Shown: positions 1 to 6,677 of the stretch, in pieces | Numbering within the stretch: position 1 is the first letter of the stretch | How the letters are laid out: the number at the start of each line of letters is the position of its first letter | Program-made: the position numbers and the translations under genes | DNA from: Nitrososphaeria archaeon | GTDB taxonomy: Archaea; Thermoproteota; Nitrososphaeria; Conexivisphaerales; UBA164 | Assembly (NCBI GenBank): GCA_029775955.1 | Contig: JARVJW010000042.1 | Location: 1 to 10,695 of the forward strand | Length of the DNA: 10,695 nt | Reading direction: 5' to 3' | The notes under the pieces: generated by a model | Database searches by the model: none | What the model was told of the DNA's origin: nothing | The model's input: the letters and a program-made list of their open reading frames with translations, nothing else

Positions 1-249
1 ACGCTAACATAGCGCTATGCCAGAAAGCGCGAGATCCTTAACGGGTAAGAGCATGAGGAATGGAAGAGGGCCAAGGAGATGGTTGATGGAGATATTCTTC
101 TCTGCACCCAAAAGGTGGCAACGTAAACTCTAGACGATTTCAGAAGACTGAGCTGTTGCTGTACAGCAGGCCCATATAAGATGGGCAGAATGGATCCACG
201 GGCAGGAGTTGCATTAACATCATTTGGGCTACAAGCTAGTTATTTATAA
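1..249 (+). pseudogene. DDE (IS5-like) transposase, C-terminal remnant
   Basis: This is the broken C-terminal part of an insertion-sequence transposase, already frameshifted and cut by the window edge. Around 16-90 the plus strand reads YARKREILNG, a stop, then EEWKRAKEM. The same block occurs in the second remnant at 7271-7342 as YARKREVFNRLGREGWKRAKEY, which identifies the family. Further on, other frames give EIFFSAPKR (like the FSAFKR block near the last catalytic residue of DDE enzymes), RRFQKTELLLYS, and finally KMGRMDPRAGVALTSFGLQ, ending in TAA at 247-249. At least two frame changes and several stops rule out an active protein. The last codons overlap the inverted repeat at 224-238, so the stop probably comes from flanking DNA. 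Family assignment is from residue pattern only. Confidence 0.75.
224..238 (+). repeat. Right terminal inverted repeat of the DDE element
   Basis: TTGGGCTACAAGCTA here is the reverse complement, with one mismatch in 15, of TAGCTTGTAGCTCAA at 6603-6617. It sits at the 3' end of a transposase remnant, whereas the other sits 60 bp upstream of a transposase N-terminus, exactly as left and right ends of one IS family should. Confidence 0.75.
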
Positions 250-262
250 ACTTGGTTGTAAT

Positions 263-1585
263 TCATTTCCTGCTTGAAGGCACTGGGCTATCATGCTCAA
301 ATATATGTAAGAATCTGGCACCTGCAATTATTCCGATAAGTATACCAGAAGCAATTGAAATTAACCCAACTGTTGATAGAGGGTATTGGTATGGTATAAT
401 GTTGCTGTACAGCCCATAAACCATCAGTACAACTGATGTTGCAGCCAAAATTATATCATAAAATTTTTTGGCATTAATCTTCTTGGTAAACAGTGGAAAT
501 ATAAAAGCCGTTATTGCATGGGACGCATAAAGTGTCACCAGTGAGGCTTCTGTTGATATCAAGTAGAGCCAGGTCAGGTTGCCAAATGCTATGCCTACAG
601 CGTTCAGTAAAATAAAAAATGCCCCAACAGAAATTATAGATATAAGCATGTTTTTATGCATCATTACATGAGTGAGCCTGGCCAGTGCAACGTATGCTGC
701 CAGTGCGGAACCGATCAAGCTTGAGATAGTAAAAATCAGGATCACAAGCGCAAACCCCTGTCCCAAGTACATGCTAGCAAGGTAAAATCCTGGGTATTCT
801 GTGACTGATAACATGTGGCTCACTCCTGAATTTGTATATCCAGCACCAGCTATTTCAAAATACGATGCGAAGAGCACCAGCGCAGAAGCTAAAATATATG
901 CAGTTACATATGACCTTCCTACGGTTCTGCCCCTTCCCTGAGCTTCATAGCCTAAGAAGAACGTCACTCCACCCCCAACCATGACAAACCCCACCCCAAG
1001 GGCCCCACTGAAAAAGCTCCCAACTGGCACTTTAAGGGCAAGAGGAGCAATTGATAAACCAGTAACTGAAAGCACTTTTAAACCTAAACCTGTTATTAAC
1101 AATCCTTCAATGGTTGATGATATAAGTGCATAATAAAATGGCACTCTCAGGCCGGAGAGCATGAAAGCTATTAACATAAATGCAAGTCCAAATTCTAGCA
1201 GATCATCTATCAGTGGGCTCAGTTTAAAGAATGATGTAAGAACGATGCCAGTAATATAGGCAGTAGAAGATGGCAGATAGACAGCATAGCTTATCCAGTA
1301 TAGCCAGCCAGCCATTTTTCCTACGGTTTCTCCTCCACCACTTCTCGCAAAATCGTAAATCCCCCCTGCACTTGCTATGTACTTTGAAAATCTGTAGCCA
1401 ATTATGACCCATATAAAATATATGAAAACACCCAGTATCCCTGCCAATGTTGTGGATACAAGTGAGTACGTCATTGCGAAAGTCAGGTAAGCTGAAACTG
1501 AACCAAGTGGTGCAATGGAACTTATTGCCTGGGAGACGACCAGATACGGTTTTAACGAGGATTCCTTTAGTTCCAGCCTGTGCAT
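263..1585 (-). CDS. APC-superfamily amino acid permease
   Basis: This is a polytopic membrane transporter of the amino acid-polyamine-organocation superfamily, expected to move an amino acid or amine across the cytoplasmic membrane; the substrate cannot be read from sequence. About 440 residues carry roughly a dozen hydrophobic segments. The N-terminal half shows the family's broken first helix (SSIAPLGS) and the motif SAGGIYDFARSGGG, matching the usual SAGG-Y between helices 2 and 3; the tail SPVPSSRK is short and cytosolic. I start at ATG 1585 (MHRLELKE). A longer reading from GTG 1606 adds MGGCHIA, but these codons are the end of the adjacent mobile element. No TATA box lies 27 nt upstream, because the element occupies that position, so the native promoter is lost or displaced. 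It converges on the remnant at 1-249. Confidence 0.85.
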   Translation of the reverse strand: MHRLELKESSLKPYLVVSQAISSIAPLGSVSAYLTFAMTYSLVSTTLAGILGVFIYFIWVIIGYRFSKYIASAGGIYDFARSGGGETVGKMAGWLYWISYAVYLPSSTAYITGIVLTSFFKLSPLIDDLLEFGLAFMLIAFMLSGLRVPFYYALISSTIEGLLITGLGLKVLSVTGLSIAPLALKVPVGSFFSGALGVGFVMVGGGVTFFLGYEAQGRGRTVGRSYVTAYILASALVLFASYFEIAGAGYTNSGVSHMLSVTEYPGFYLASMYLGQGFALVILIFTISSLIGSALAAYVALARLTHVMMHKNMLISIISVGAFFILLNAVGIAFGNLTWLYLISTEASLVTLYASHAITAFIFPLFTKKINAKKFYDIILAATSVVLMVYGLYSNIIPYQYPLSTVGLISIASGILIGIIAGARFLHIFEHDSPVPSSRK

Positions 1586-1740
1586 AGCTATGTGACATCC
1601 TCCCACCTAAGGCATGTGGGCTTCCTCTGTGCAATGTTCTCAGTTCCTCGACACTGCTTGCGTTCCCTGTTGGAACGCATTGGCAAATATCTCCCTGAGC
1701 GTAAATTCGGGCAAGCTCTGCTTTTGAGCATACTTATGGC
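1573..1740 (-). ncRNA. Putative omega-RNA (reRNA) scaffold and guide position
   Basis: In IS605-group elements the guide RNA of TnpB is transcribed from the 3' end of tnpB across the right end, and the flanking bases serve as guide. Here the scaffold would overlap the tnpB C-terminal codons and end with the CCCAC/GTGGG hairpin and GGAGGATGTCA at 1593. The next 20 bases (1592 down to 1573) would be the guide and contain the permease start codon. The 5' boundary is a guess. Expression and processing are uncertain because the neighbouring TnpB lacks its RNA-binding half. Confidence 0.4.
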
Positions 1741-2133
1741 TGCATTTACATCCCTGTCCATTTGCAGACCGCACCTTTTGCAAATGTATATTATTTCTGA
1801 AATTGGCATCTCCTGAATATTGCCACACCTGCTACATTCATTTGAGGTGTTCCTTGCATCTACCTTCACTATCATACCAGCACTTTCAGCCTTGTATGAA
1901 AGCATTTGGGTAAATCTGTTCAATGAAGCGTTCTGTATTGCTTGTGCTAGACTGTGGTTCTTTTCCATGTTTTGTATGCTCAATGCCTCTACCGCAAAAC
2001 TGTACCCAGATTTTACTAACTCATCACTCAGTTTATTGTAGAAATCCTTTGAGAGGTTGAGCTGCATTTCTATCTCTTTCTGCCTATTTGCATCGGGATA
2101 AATCATAAATTTGTATGCCCTTGTTAGTTCCAT
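1588..2133 (-). CDS. tnpB: Miniature TnpB with internal in-frame deletion
   Basis: TnpB is the RNA-guided nuclease of IS605-group elements, normally about 370-400 residues. This open frame has only about 181. Residues 1-35 are a normal TnpB start (MELTRAYKFMIYPDANRQ). It then jumps, at about NKLSDELV, to the C-terminal nuclease part: RuvC-II glutamate in AVEALSIQNM, then HSLAQAIQNAS, a zinc ribbon CSRCG...CKRCG, and RuvC-III DRDVNAA. The RuvC-I aspartate and all of the recognition and wedge region are missing, so DNA cleavage is not expected. The deletion keeps the frame. I prefer ATG 2133 over ATG 2151 because TTTATATA is centred 27-28 nt upstream, as in the other genes. The frame stays open through the right end, and its TAG uses flanking bases. 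It is either a relic still transcribed or a non-catalytic derivative. Confidence 0.75.
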   Translation of the reverse strand: MELTRAYKFMIYPDANRQKEIEMQLNLSKDFYNKLSDELVKSGYSFAVEALSIQNMEKNHSLAQAIQNASLNRFTQMLSYKAESAGMIVKVDARNTSNECSRCGNIQEMPISEIIYICKRCGLQMDRDVNAAISMLKSRACPNLRSGRYLPMRSNRERKQCRGTENIAQRKPTCLRWEDVT

Positions 2134-2195
2134 TCCCTTTTGTATTGTCATTAATTTTTATATACCTTTTTACTGAAGCTTCCATCCCTGAAGAA
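1593..2195 (-). mobile_element. IS200/IS605-group (IS1341-like) element, internally deleted
   Basis: This is a tnpB-only element with no tnpA in view. Its right end is fixed by comparison with the second copy: identity begins at 1593 here and at 10543 there, with 148 of 153 bases shared up to the window edge and unrelated flanks beyond. The right end, read on the minus strand, has the hairpin CCCAC/GTGGG (1602-1606 with 1616-1620) followed by GGAGGATGTCA, the layout typical of IS605-group right ends. The left end is less certain: upstream of tnpB the minus strand has CTTCAGGGATGGAAGCTTCAG, a small hairpin with repeated CTTCAG, near 2172-2195. The region between the N-terminal and C-terminal tnpB parts has been lost, so the element is about 600 bp rather than about 1.2 kb. 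Confidence 0.8.
2157..2164 (-). promoter_or_regulatory. TATA box of the miniature tnpB
   Basis: The minus strand reads TATATAAA here, centred 27-28 nt from ATG 2133. That spacing matches an archaeal TATA box driving a leaderless transcript and argues for the internal ATG over the one at 2151. Confidence 0.55.
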
Positions 2196-2210
2196 TGTTG
2201 GATTTCCCGC

Positions 2211-2396
2211 TCACTTTGTTAAAAATTCCACTTTAGCAAATATTACAATAAGTGCTGCTATAACAATAATCGCAGACATAATATAATAAATGCTAGCTAT
2301 CAAAGGCACCTGATGAATGCCAAGCAAAGCTATATATACCGCTAAAACTATTGCCCCCACTGATACTATTTTTAAAATCACACCTTTAGGATCCAC
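2211..2396 (-). CDS. Small two-helix membrane protein downstream of topoisomerase VI
   Basis: I do not recognise this 61-residue protein. It starts with GTG four bases after the Top6A stop and continues the same direction, so it is probably the last gene of the KH-top6B-top6A transcript. After a short polar start (MDPKG) come two hydrophobic stretches, about residues 8-27 and 32-55, split by IHQVPLIAS, then a charged end KVEFLTK. This looks like a two-pass membrane hairpin with both ends on the same side; there is no cleavable signal peptide or cysteine motif. The GTG start and short length leave some doubt, but the regular hydrophobic pattern and tight spacing favour a real gene. No function can be assigned. 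Confidence 0.6.
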   Translation of the reverse strand: MDPKGVILKIVSVGAIVLAVYIALLGIHQVPLIASIYYIMSAIIVIAALIVIFAKVEFLTK

Positions 2397-2399
2397 CTG

Positions 2400-3443
2400 C
2401 TAACCCAACTCCCTCAACTTATCTGGAAGATATTTATCCACTATATAAGTTAAACCGTATCTGGCAAATGCCTCCTGTTCAGATTTTCTTCTTGCCTTCA
2501 AAAACTCATCGATTTGATCCTTCCATATTTGTTCAGTGTACCTTGGGTCATCCCTTAACTCATATAGCCTTTTAATATCAACTTCCGTCAATGGATCGCT
2601 TGGCAACTTATATTTTTTTATATCAGTAGCCCATACGCCAGCCCAAACCGCATCAGGTGTTGTAAGGTCTGTTATATGAGCTGCATTTGCTGAACCTGAG
2701 ATTATGACCATGGCTATATGCATGCCCCAGGGATCGGCATCTGTAAAAATAAATATGGGAAGGTCTAGCTCCTTGCGTAGCCTCCGAATCAAGTACCTAG
2801 TGCTCCTTGGAGCCTGACCTGCAGTATCTATAAGAACAGCTTTGTACTTTTCATGGACCTTTTCCTCTATGAACCTAGTGAAAAGCGCCCCCTTTTCTAT
2901 TACAATTACCCTCTCTGCTGCTGTCTTAACAAATGATGAAGTAGTAAGAGCAGGTCCTATCATTACACCATCTGGGTGAGATGTGAGGTCGAGTTTTCTC
3001 CCTTCATAACCTGGAACATTATATTCAATCGTTAAATTGCCAAAAATTGCACTCCTTTCTTCTGGATAAATGTTCAGGTCCTCTCTAGCTGAGCCTACAA
3101 GGCTTTCCAGTTCTGTTATTATCTCATCTGACTCTGCCTGATCTTCAAAATCCACATGGTATGCCTGCGCTGAATAATAGATGTCCCTCAGTGTAGAGGT
3201 CTTATTTTCCATCATCAAATGCTTGCTAAAAAAGGCTATCCATAACAACTGGGAAAATGGCCTAAGGTGTTTTGTATTTTTTGCATTTCTTTTAACCTTT
3301 TCAGGTCCTAGCACATATTGCTTAAGCTTCTTGTCATACTGTATGTTGCTTACTGACCTGCTAGGTATTTCCACACATGGATACTTCCCACTGGCTAGGT
3401 CATTGTAAACCTGGTTTCCAAGGTCCCTAAGCCTTCTGACCAT
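2400..3443 (-). CDS. top6A: DNA topoisomerase VI subunit A
   Basis: This is the DNA-cleaving subunit of the type IIB topoisomerase, homologous to Spo11; with Top6B it relaxes and decatenates DNA using ATP. From ATG 3443 it has about 347 residues. The N-terminal winged-helix (5Y-CAP) domain holds IPSRSVSNI and the catalytic motif STLRDIYY, whose second tyrosine (about residue 90) should attack DNA. The Toprim domain follows with the glutamate in VIVIEKGALF (about 183) and the metal-binding FTDADPWGMHIA (DxD about 235-237). All key residues are present. Longer starts exist in frame (TTG 3479; TTG 3464 after an AGGAGG run), but that run lies inside Glu codons of top6B. ATG 3443 gives a 17-base overlap with top6B and matches the usual short N-terminus. 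Translation is probably coupled to top6B. Confidence 0.95.
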   Translation of the reverse strand: MVRRLRDLGNQVYNDLASGKYPCVEIPSRSVSNIQYDKKLKQYVLGPEKVKRNAKNTKHLRPFSQLLWIAFFSKHLMMENKTSTLRDIYYSAQAYHVDFEDQAESDEIITELESLVGSAREDLNIYPEERSAIFGNLTIEYNVPGYEGRKLDLTSHPDGVMIGPALTTSSFVKTAAERVIVIEKGALFTRFIEEKVHEKYKAVLIDTAGQAPRSTRYLIRRLRKELDLPIFIFTDADPWGMHIAMVIISGSANAAHITDLTTPDAVWAGVWATDIKKYKLPSDPLTEVDIKRLYELRDDPRYTEQIWKDQIDEFLKARRKSEQEAFARYGLTYIVDKYLPDKLRELG

Positions 3444-4953
3444 CCACTCTTTCTTGTACCTCAATTTCCTCCTCCCCAATGCTAATCAGCTTATTCACAT
3501 CAGGTACACCCTTTTCTGAGAGGTCAGATGAAAACTTTGCTATTAGAGGCAGATATTTTTTGTACATATTTTGCTTCTTTTTTACAACTTCTATTCTTGA
3601 CCTCTTATTAATAAATATCGATAAAGATCTCAAAACTATCCTAAGCGCGTTCCTTATTTCTCTATCAACCTCTGGCCTATCAGCAACGTACTCCTTGCCC
3701 ATCGTTTTATATGGCACTTTTGTTGAGCATATATGAGTTATTACTGTAATTGGGTCATCAATAGTAAGATGGTACCTTTTCCAATCTATTTCTTCATTCA
3801 GCACCCTATAAGCCACATCGTTACCTTCATCATAAAGTAATGGTATCCTGTTTGCATACCTGAAAAGTCTAATTCCGCCATCCCTATTTTCATATGATAC
3901 AGCAACTTCAATAATAAATGGATAGCCTTCATATGAAAGAGGCGTCCTTGTCAATGCTTCATTAAATTCTGGGTTAAGCTCCTTCTTGATGCCTTCCTTA
4001 AGCAATTCTCTTCCTATTGGTGAAAGGCAGCTTGCATCTGGCGGCAAAAATTTATCATAATTCCTTAGTGCACTTTCCAACTTTACTAGATCTTCATGAG
4101 TGAGAGAGCGCGGGTCAGTGTCTGGGTCAATCCCAGCATACTGAAGAAATGATAATGCTGTTTTTTTACCGACCCGGTGAAAGTTCTTTGTCAAAAAATT
4201 TATCATGTTACCCTTCTTCCACACCCTTACCATTCTTCTTATCATTTCAATGTCAACTCCTTTGGGGTGTGGCTTAACTTCCACTGGTGCAGGAGGTATT
4301 ACAGTAGTGGTTCTTCTGTACATGTAAACCTCGCCAGTGGGGTCAATAAACAGGATGTTGGCATAAGGGGTAACTATAGCAACACGCTTAATATACTCCT
4401 TAACTTTTGCTGCTGAGCGCATATAATCACCTACTAAGCTCATCCTTACCCTGGTTCCTCTCCACCCTGACGCTCCTGCAATATTGTGGTCAATTACAAT
4501 TGGTTTGTTTTTTTCAATGTCTATGAAAAGTGAATAATGGCTGTAGTTCACTCCATCTTGGCTGCTATCAATTGATACTGGTTTATTTGTAGTTATCTGA
4601 GCGTAAAGTACACTCATTGTCGCACCCATTCCAAATGTCCCACGAGCCTGTTTAAGCCCAAACTTCGTGCCATAAAACACCTTTCCTAACGCCATGGGTA
4701 TCTTATCGTCAGGCATTCCGATTCCGTTATCCTGAACCGAAAGTTCGTATTCCCTTATGTCATTTTCTGAACTATCAACCTGTGTTATTTTAACATATAT
4801 ATCAGGGAGTATGCCATAGCTGTCGCATGCATCAAGTGAATTTTCAACAAGTTCTCTGAGCGCTGAATAAAGCGCCCTTGAAGGGTTACTAAAACCTGCA
4901 AGATCCCTGTTTCTGTAGAAAAAATCGCTGGGGGATATTTCTTGGAAACTCAT
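3427..4953 (-). CDS. top6B: DNA topoisomerase VI subunit B
   Basis: This is the ATPase subunit of topoisomerase VI, of the GHKL (Bergerat-fold) family; ATP-driven dimerisation controls DNA passage through the complex with Top6A. About 508 residues from ATG 4953. The N box is ELVENSLDACD (about 34-44, with Asn 38 for Mg), the G1 box DNGIGM (75-80) and the G2 box ARGTFGMGA (103-111). Middle: a helix-two-turn-helix-like segment, KKTALSFLQYAGIDPD. The transducer domain carries the switch-lysine motif PYKTMGKE, then a helical segment of the kind that contacts Top6A. The ATG overlaps the TGA of the KH gene as ATGA, a classic coupling junction, so I reject GTG 4968. The C-terminus (EEEIEVQERVDGQKA) overlaps the start of top6A. 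Its length is at the short end for the family. Confidence 0.95.
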   Translation of the reverse strand: MSFQEISPSDFFYRNRDLAGFSNPSRALYSALRELVENSLDACDSYGILPDIYVKITQVDSSENDIREYELSVQDNGIGMPDDKIPMALGKVFYGTKFGLKQARGTFGMGATMSVLYAQITTNKPVSIDSSQDGVNYSHYSLFIDIEKNKPIVIDHNIAGASGWRGTRVRMSLVGDYMRSAAKVKEYIKRVAIVTPYANILFIDPTGEVYMYRRTTTVIPPAPVEVKPHPKGVDIEMIRRMVRVWKKGNMINFLTKNFHRVGKKTALSFLQYAGIDPDTDPRSLTHEDLVKLESALRNYDKFLPPDASCLSPIGRELLKEGIKKELNPEFNEALTRTPLSYEGYPFIIEVAVSYENRDGGIRLFRYANRIPLLYDEGNDVAYRVLNEEIDWKRYHLTIDDPITVITHICSTKVPYKTMGKEYVADRPEVDREIRNALRIVLRSLSIFINKRSRIEVVKKKQNMYKKYLPLIAKFSSDLSEKGVPDVNKLISIGEEEIEVQERVDGQKA

Positions 4954-5498
4954 ATGCCAGTATCCCACAACTTCAGGCGATCTTTCTTCATGATGCTCCT
5001 GTACTTTTCTAGTCTAGCAAATACAGATGCATGCCTTGCCCCAGTTATCAGGTCATTTATCGCATCAGCGGCCAACTTTGCATTATCTGGCCTACCAATT
5101 ATTGAAATATGATCACCATATATTGAAATTCTAGTTTCCGTTAATTGTTCAATCTTCCTGCGTGCTGAGCCGTTAGTTCCTATTAGCCTTGATCTGATCC
5201 TCACGAGACTATTTTTTGTGGAAACATAATCCCTTAATTCCAATCCTATCATAACTGCTCTGCCATCTATGAGATCTGATGCACTATAGGGGGAAAACCC
5301 TCTGGACAGCGCCTCAATATATGCAGTTGCTGTAACAGGGTCAGATTCATTATCTGATGATTCAATTTTCACCAAACTATCATCTAAAGTGATTTTAACC
5401 TTAAAGGTTCTCTCTATAAAACTCTTCTGGGATCCGCCAGACCCTATTATTACACCAAGCCTGTCTTTGCTGACCCGCAGAACTTTCTCAAATTCCAT
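4950..5498 (-). CDS. Archaeal Dim2/Pno1-type KH-domain RNA-binding protein
   Basis: This is a 182-residue protein with two KH domains, of the family related to eukaryotic Pno1/Dim2, which binds near the 3' end of small-subunit rRNA during maturation. KH1 covers roughly residues 4-50 with the GxxG loop in GVIIGSGGSQKS. KH2 covers roughly 95-150 with GxxG in RLIGTNGSARRKIEQ, followed by a helical tail typical of the family (GARHASVFARLEKYR). It is the first gene of the operon that continues into top6B with an ATGA overlap. I start at ATG 5498; a TTG codon directly before it is not needed. A TATA box centred 26-27 nt upstream suggests a leaderless transcript. Gene order KH-top6B-top6A is common in euryarchaea, often with a RIO kinase in front; no RIO kinase is in this window. 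Confidence 0.9.
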   Translation of the reverse strand: MEFEKVLRVSKDRLGVIIGSGGSQKSFIERTFKVKITLDDSLVKIESSDNESDPVTATAYIEALSRGFSPYSASDLIDGRAVMIGLELRDYVSTKNSLVRIRSRLIGTNGSARRKIEQLTETRISIYGDHISIIGRPDNAKLAADAINDLITGARHASVFARLEKYRSIMKKDRLKLWDTGI

Positions 5499-5520
5499 CA
5501 ATTAGTTTTATTTGCCTTAT

Positions 5521-5528
5521 AATTTAAA
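5521..5528 (-). promoter_or_regulatory. TATA box of the KH-top6B-top6A operon
   Basis: TTTAAATT on the minus strand, inside the A/T-rich stretch 5518-5534, is centred 26-27 nt upstream of ATG 5498. It is the only good promoter before the four-gene operon, since the later genes overlap or touch. Confidence 0.6.
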
Positions 5529-5555
5529 ATTTTCTAATTGCATTACAGCCATGTG

Positions 5556-6557
5556 TTATAGAATTTCATATTTTAGCATATGTTCTATAACCGGGTCAGG
5601 AATCATATAACTAGATAAAGTATTTACAACTAAACCTTTCCTTATAAGAGAATATAGGTTTCGCTTTAAATGAGTGCCGGCAAAGCTTATGCTCTGCTTG
5701 CGCGATATGAGCCTGAGCATTTCTATTTCTTTTTTTGAAAGTTCAACCAACTGCCCAAGAATGTATTTCAAGGCTCTATCATCCCTGTAAATTCCATCTG
5801 GATTGCAGAGGCCTTCAACCATTCTGACTCCAGAAAGTGTCAACCATACTGGTATACCTTCTGTTATCCTATAATATTCATATATCTTTTTTTTAGGGCA
5901 TATGGCTCCATAGAACTCAAGCCCTTCATAAAGAAAGTTAAGTGAAGTTGGTTCATCAAAAGGCTTGAGGTCAATCCATTCCACCAGGTCATCAAATGGC
6001 AGTTGTTTGCTTTTAATTGTTTCATGCATAGCCCCCATTTCAGAACTTATCATTATTACCTGAAAGTCACCGTGTTTTATGCCATGATATAAAACACCCA
6101 TAAAGTGATTATAGAGCCTGCCTAGTCTCCTTGCGTGAGTTATCTCGTCAAGGACAAGAACCGGACTGCTTACGTTAGCAATATATGAACTAAAATAGGC
6201 ATCTATAAAACTTGAAGCACTAAAGCTACTAGTCAACATATTCTGTATCATTTTGTTAAGGCCGCTTAATTTTTCATCTATTCCAGAAATTCCCCTGGCT
6301 TCATAAAAGCCTTTTATGAGCTGCTGTACCAGGTTTAATGAGCTGTAAACATTCTCAAGTGTTATCCAAATAACCACTTTATCTGTAATATTTTCTGTCA
6401 CTGCTTTTGCAAGCGAAGACTTACCCATTCCCTTAATTGAACCAAGCACAACTGAACCGTTACTGGATAAAATGCTGATAAGTTTTTTTGCTTCATTATC
6501 CCTATCATAAAGGTCCACTTTTCCCGCTAATCTGTTTAAGTTAAACTTTGCTTTCAA
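5556..6557 (-). CDS. Archaeal STAND/AAA-like P-loop ATPase
   Basis: This 333-residue protein belongs to the archaeal ATPase group (Arch_ATPase, within the STAND NTPases), whose roles are mostly unknown. An N-terminal segment YDRDNEAKKL (about 17-26) precedes the Walker A motif GSIKGMGKSS (39-48). Walker B is VLVLDEIT (about 133-140) and a sensor-like strand VIMISSE follows near 167-173. After the helical lid (YYRITEGIPVWLTLSG) the C-terminal 75 residues look like a winged helix, which could bind DNA or a partner. The start is TTG 6557: no ATG lies upstream in frame, and a TATA box sits 26-27 nt before it. It lies alone between the KH operon and a transposase remnant, so context says little. 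No signal peptide or membrane segment is visible. Confidence 0.85.
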   Translation of the reverse strand: MKAKFNLNRLAGKVDLYDRDNEAKKLISILSSNGSVVLGSIKGMGKSSLAKAVTENITDKVVIWITLENVYSSLNLVQQLIKGFYEARGISGIDEKLSGLNKMIQNMLTSSFSASSFIDAYFSSYIANVSSPVLVLDEITHARRLGRLYNHFMGVLYHGIKHGDFQVIMISSEMGAMHETIKSKQLPFDDLVEWIDLKPFDEPTSLNFLYEGLEFYGAICPKKKIYEYYRITEGIPVWLTLSGVRMVEGLCNPDGIYRDDRALKYILGQLVELSKKEIEMLRLISRKQSISFAGTHLKRNLYSLIRKGLVVNTLSSYMIPDPVIEHMLKYEIL

Positions 6558-6579
6558 TAGTATTTTATATACCCTGTTT

Positions 6580-6587
6580 TTTATAAA
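6580..6587 (-). promoter_or_regulatory. TATA box of the ATPase gene
   Basis: TTTATAAA is centred about 26.5 nt before TTG 6557, so transcription should start at or next to the start codon. A second A/T run, TATATAAAA (6562-6570), is too close to serve that start. Confidence 0.55.
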
Positions 6588-6602
6588 CTTGCTCTCCTAA
6601 GA

Positions 6603-6617
6603 TAGCTTGTAGCTCAA
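6603..6617 (+). repeat. Left terminal inverted repeat of a DDE element
   Basis: TAGCTTGTAGCTCAA matches the reverse complement of 224-238 at 14 of 15 positions. It lies 60 bp before the transposase N-terminus at 6678, which is the expected place for an IS left end. No matching right repeat is visible after 7366. Confidence 0.7.
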
Positions 6618-6618
6618 C

Positions 6619-6634
6619 TTGACACTTATGTCAA
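6619..6634. repeat. Short perfect inverted repeat inside the IS left end
   Basis: TTGACA and TGTCAA flank a CTTA loop. The 6-bp arms are perfect. It lies between the terminal repeat and the transposase start, so it may be a transposase or promoter site of the dead element. Chance occurrence is possible. Confidence 0.35.
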
Positions 6635-6677
6635 CTATTTCTGTCTTGATTTATAGTGTTTGTCATCAAGTGTTGTC

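Noticed and set aside
1224..1634. 136-codon minus-strand frame overlapping the permease
   Set aside because: It is a shadow of the permease in another frame, with no family motifs; the permease frame has consistent hydrophobic helices.
3464..3479. Shine-Dalgarno-like AGGAGG and TTG starts for top6A
   Set aside because: The purine run encodes consecutive Glu codons of top6B, and ATG 3443 gives the N-terminal length usual for the family; TTG 3464 remains a possible alternative.
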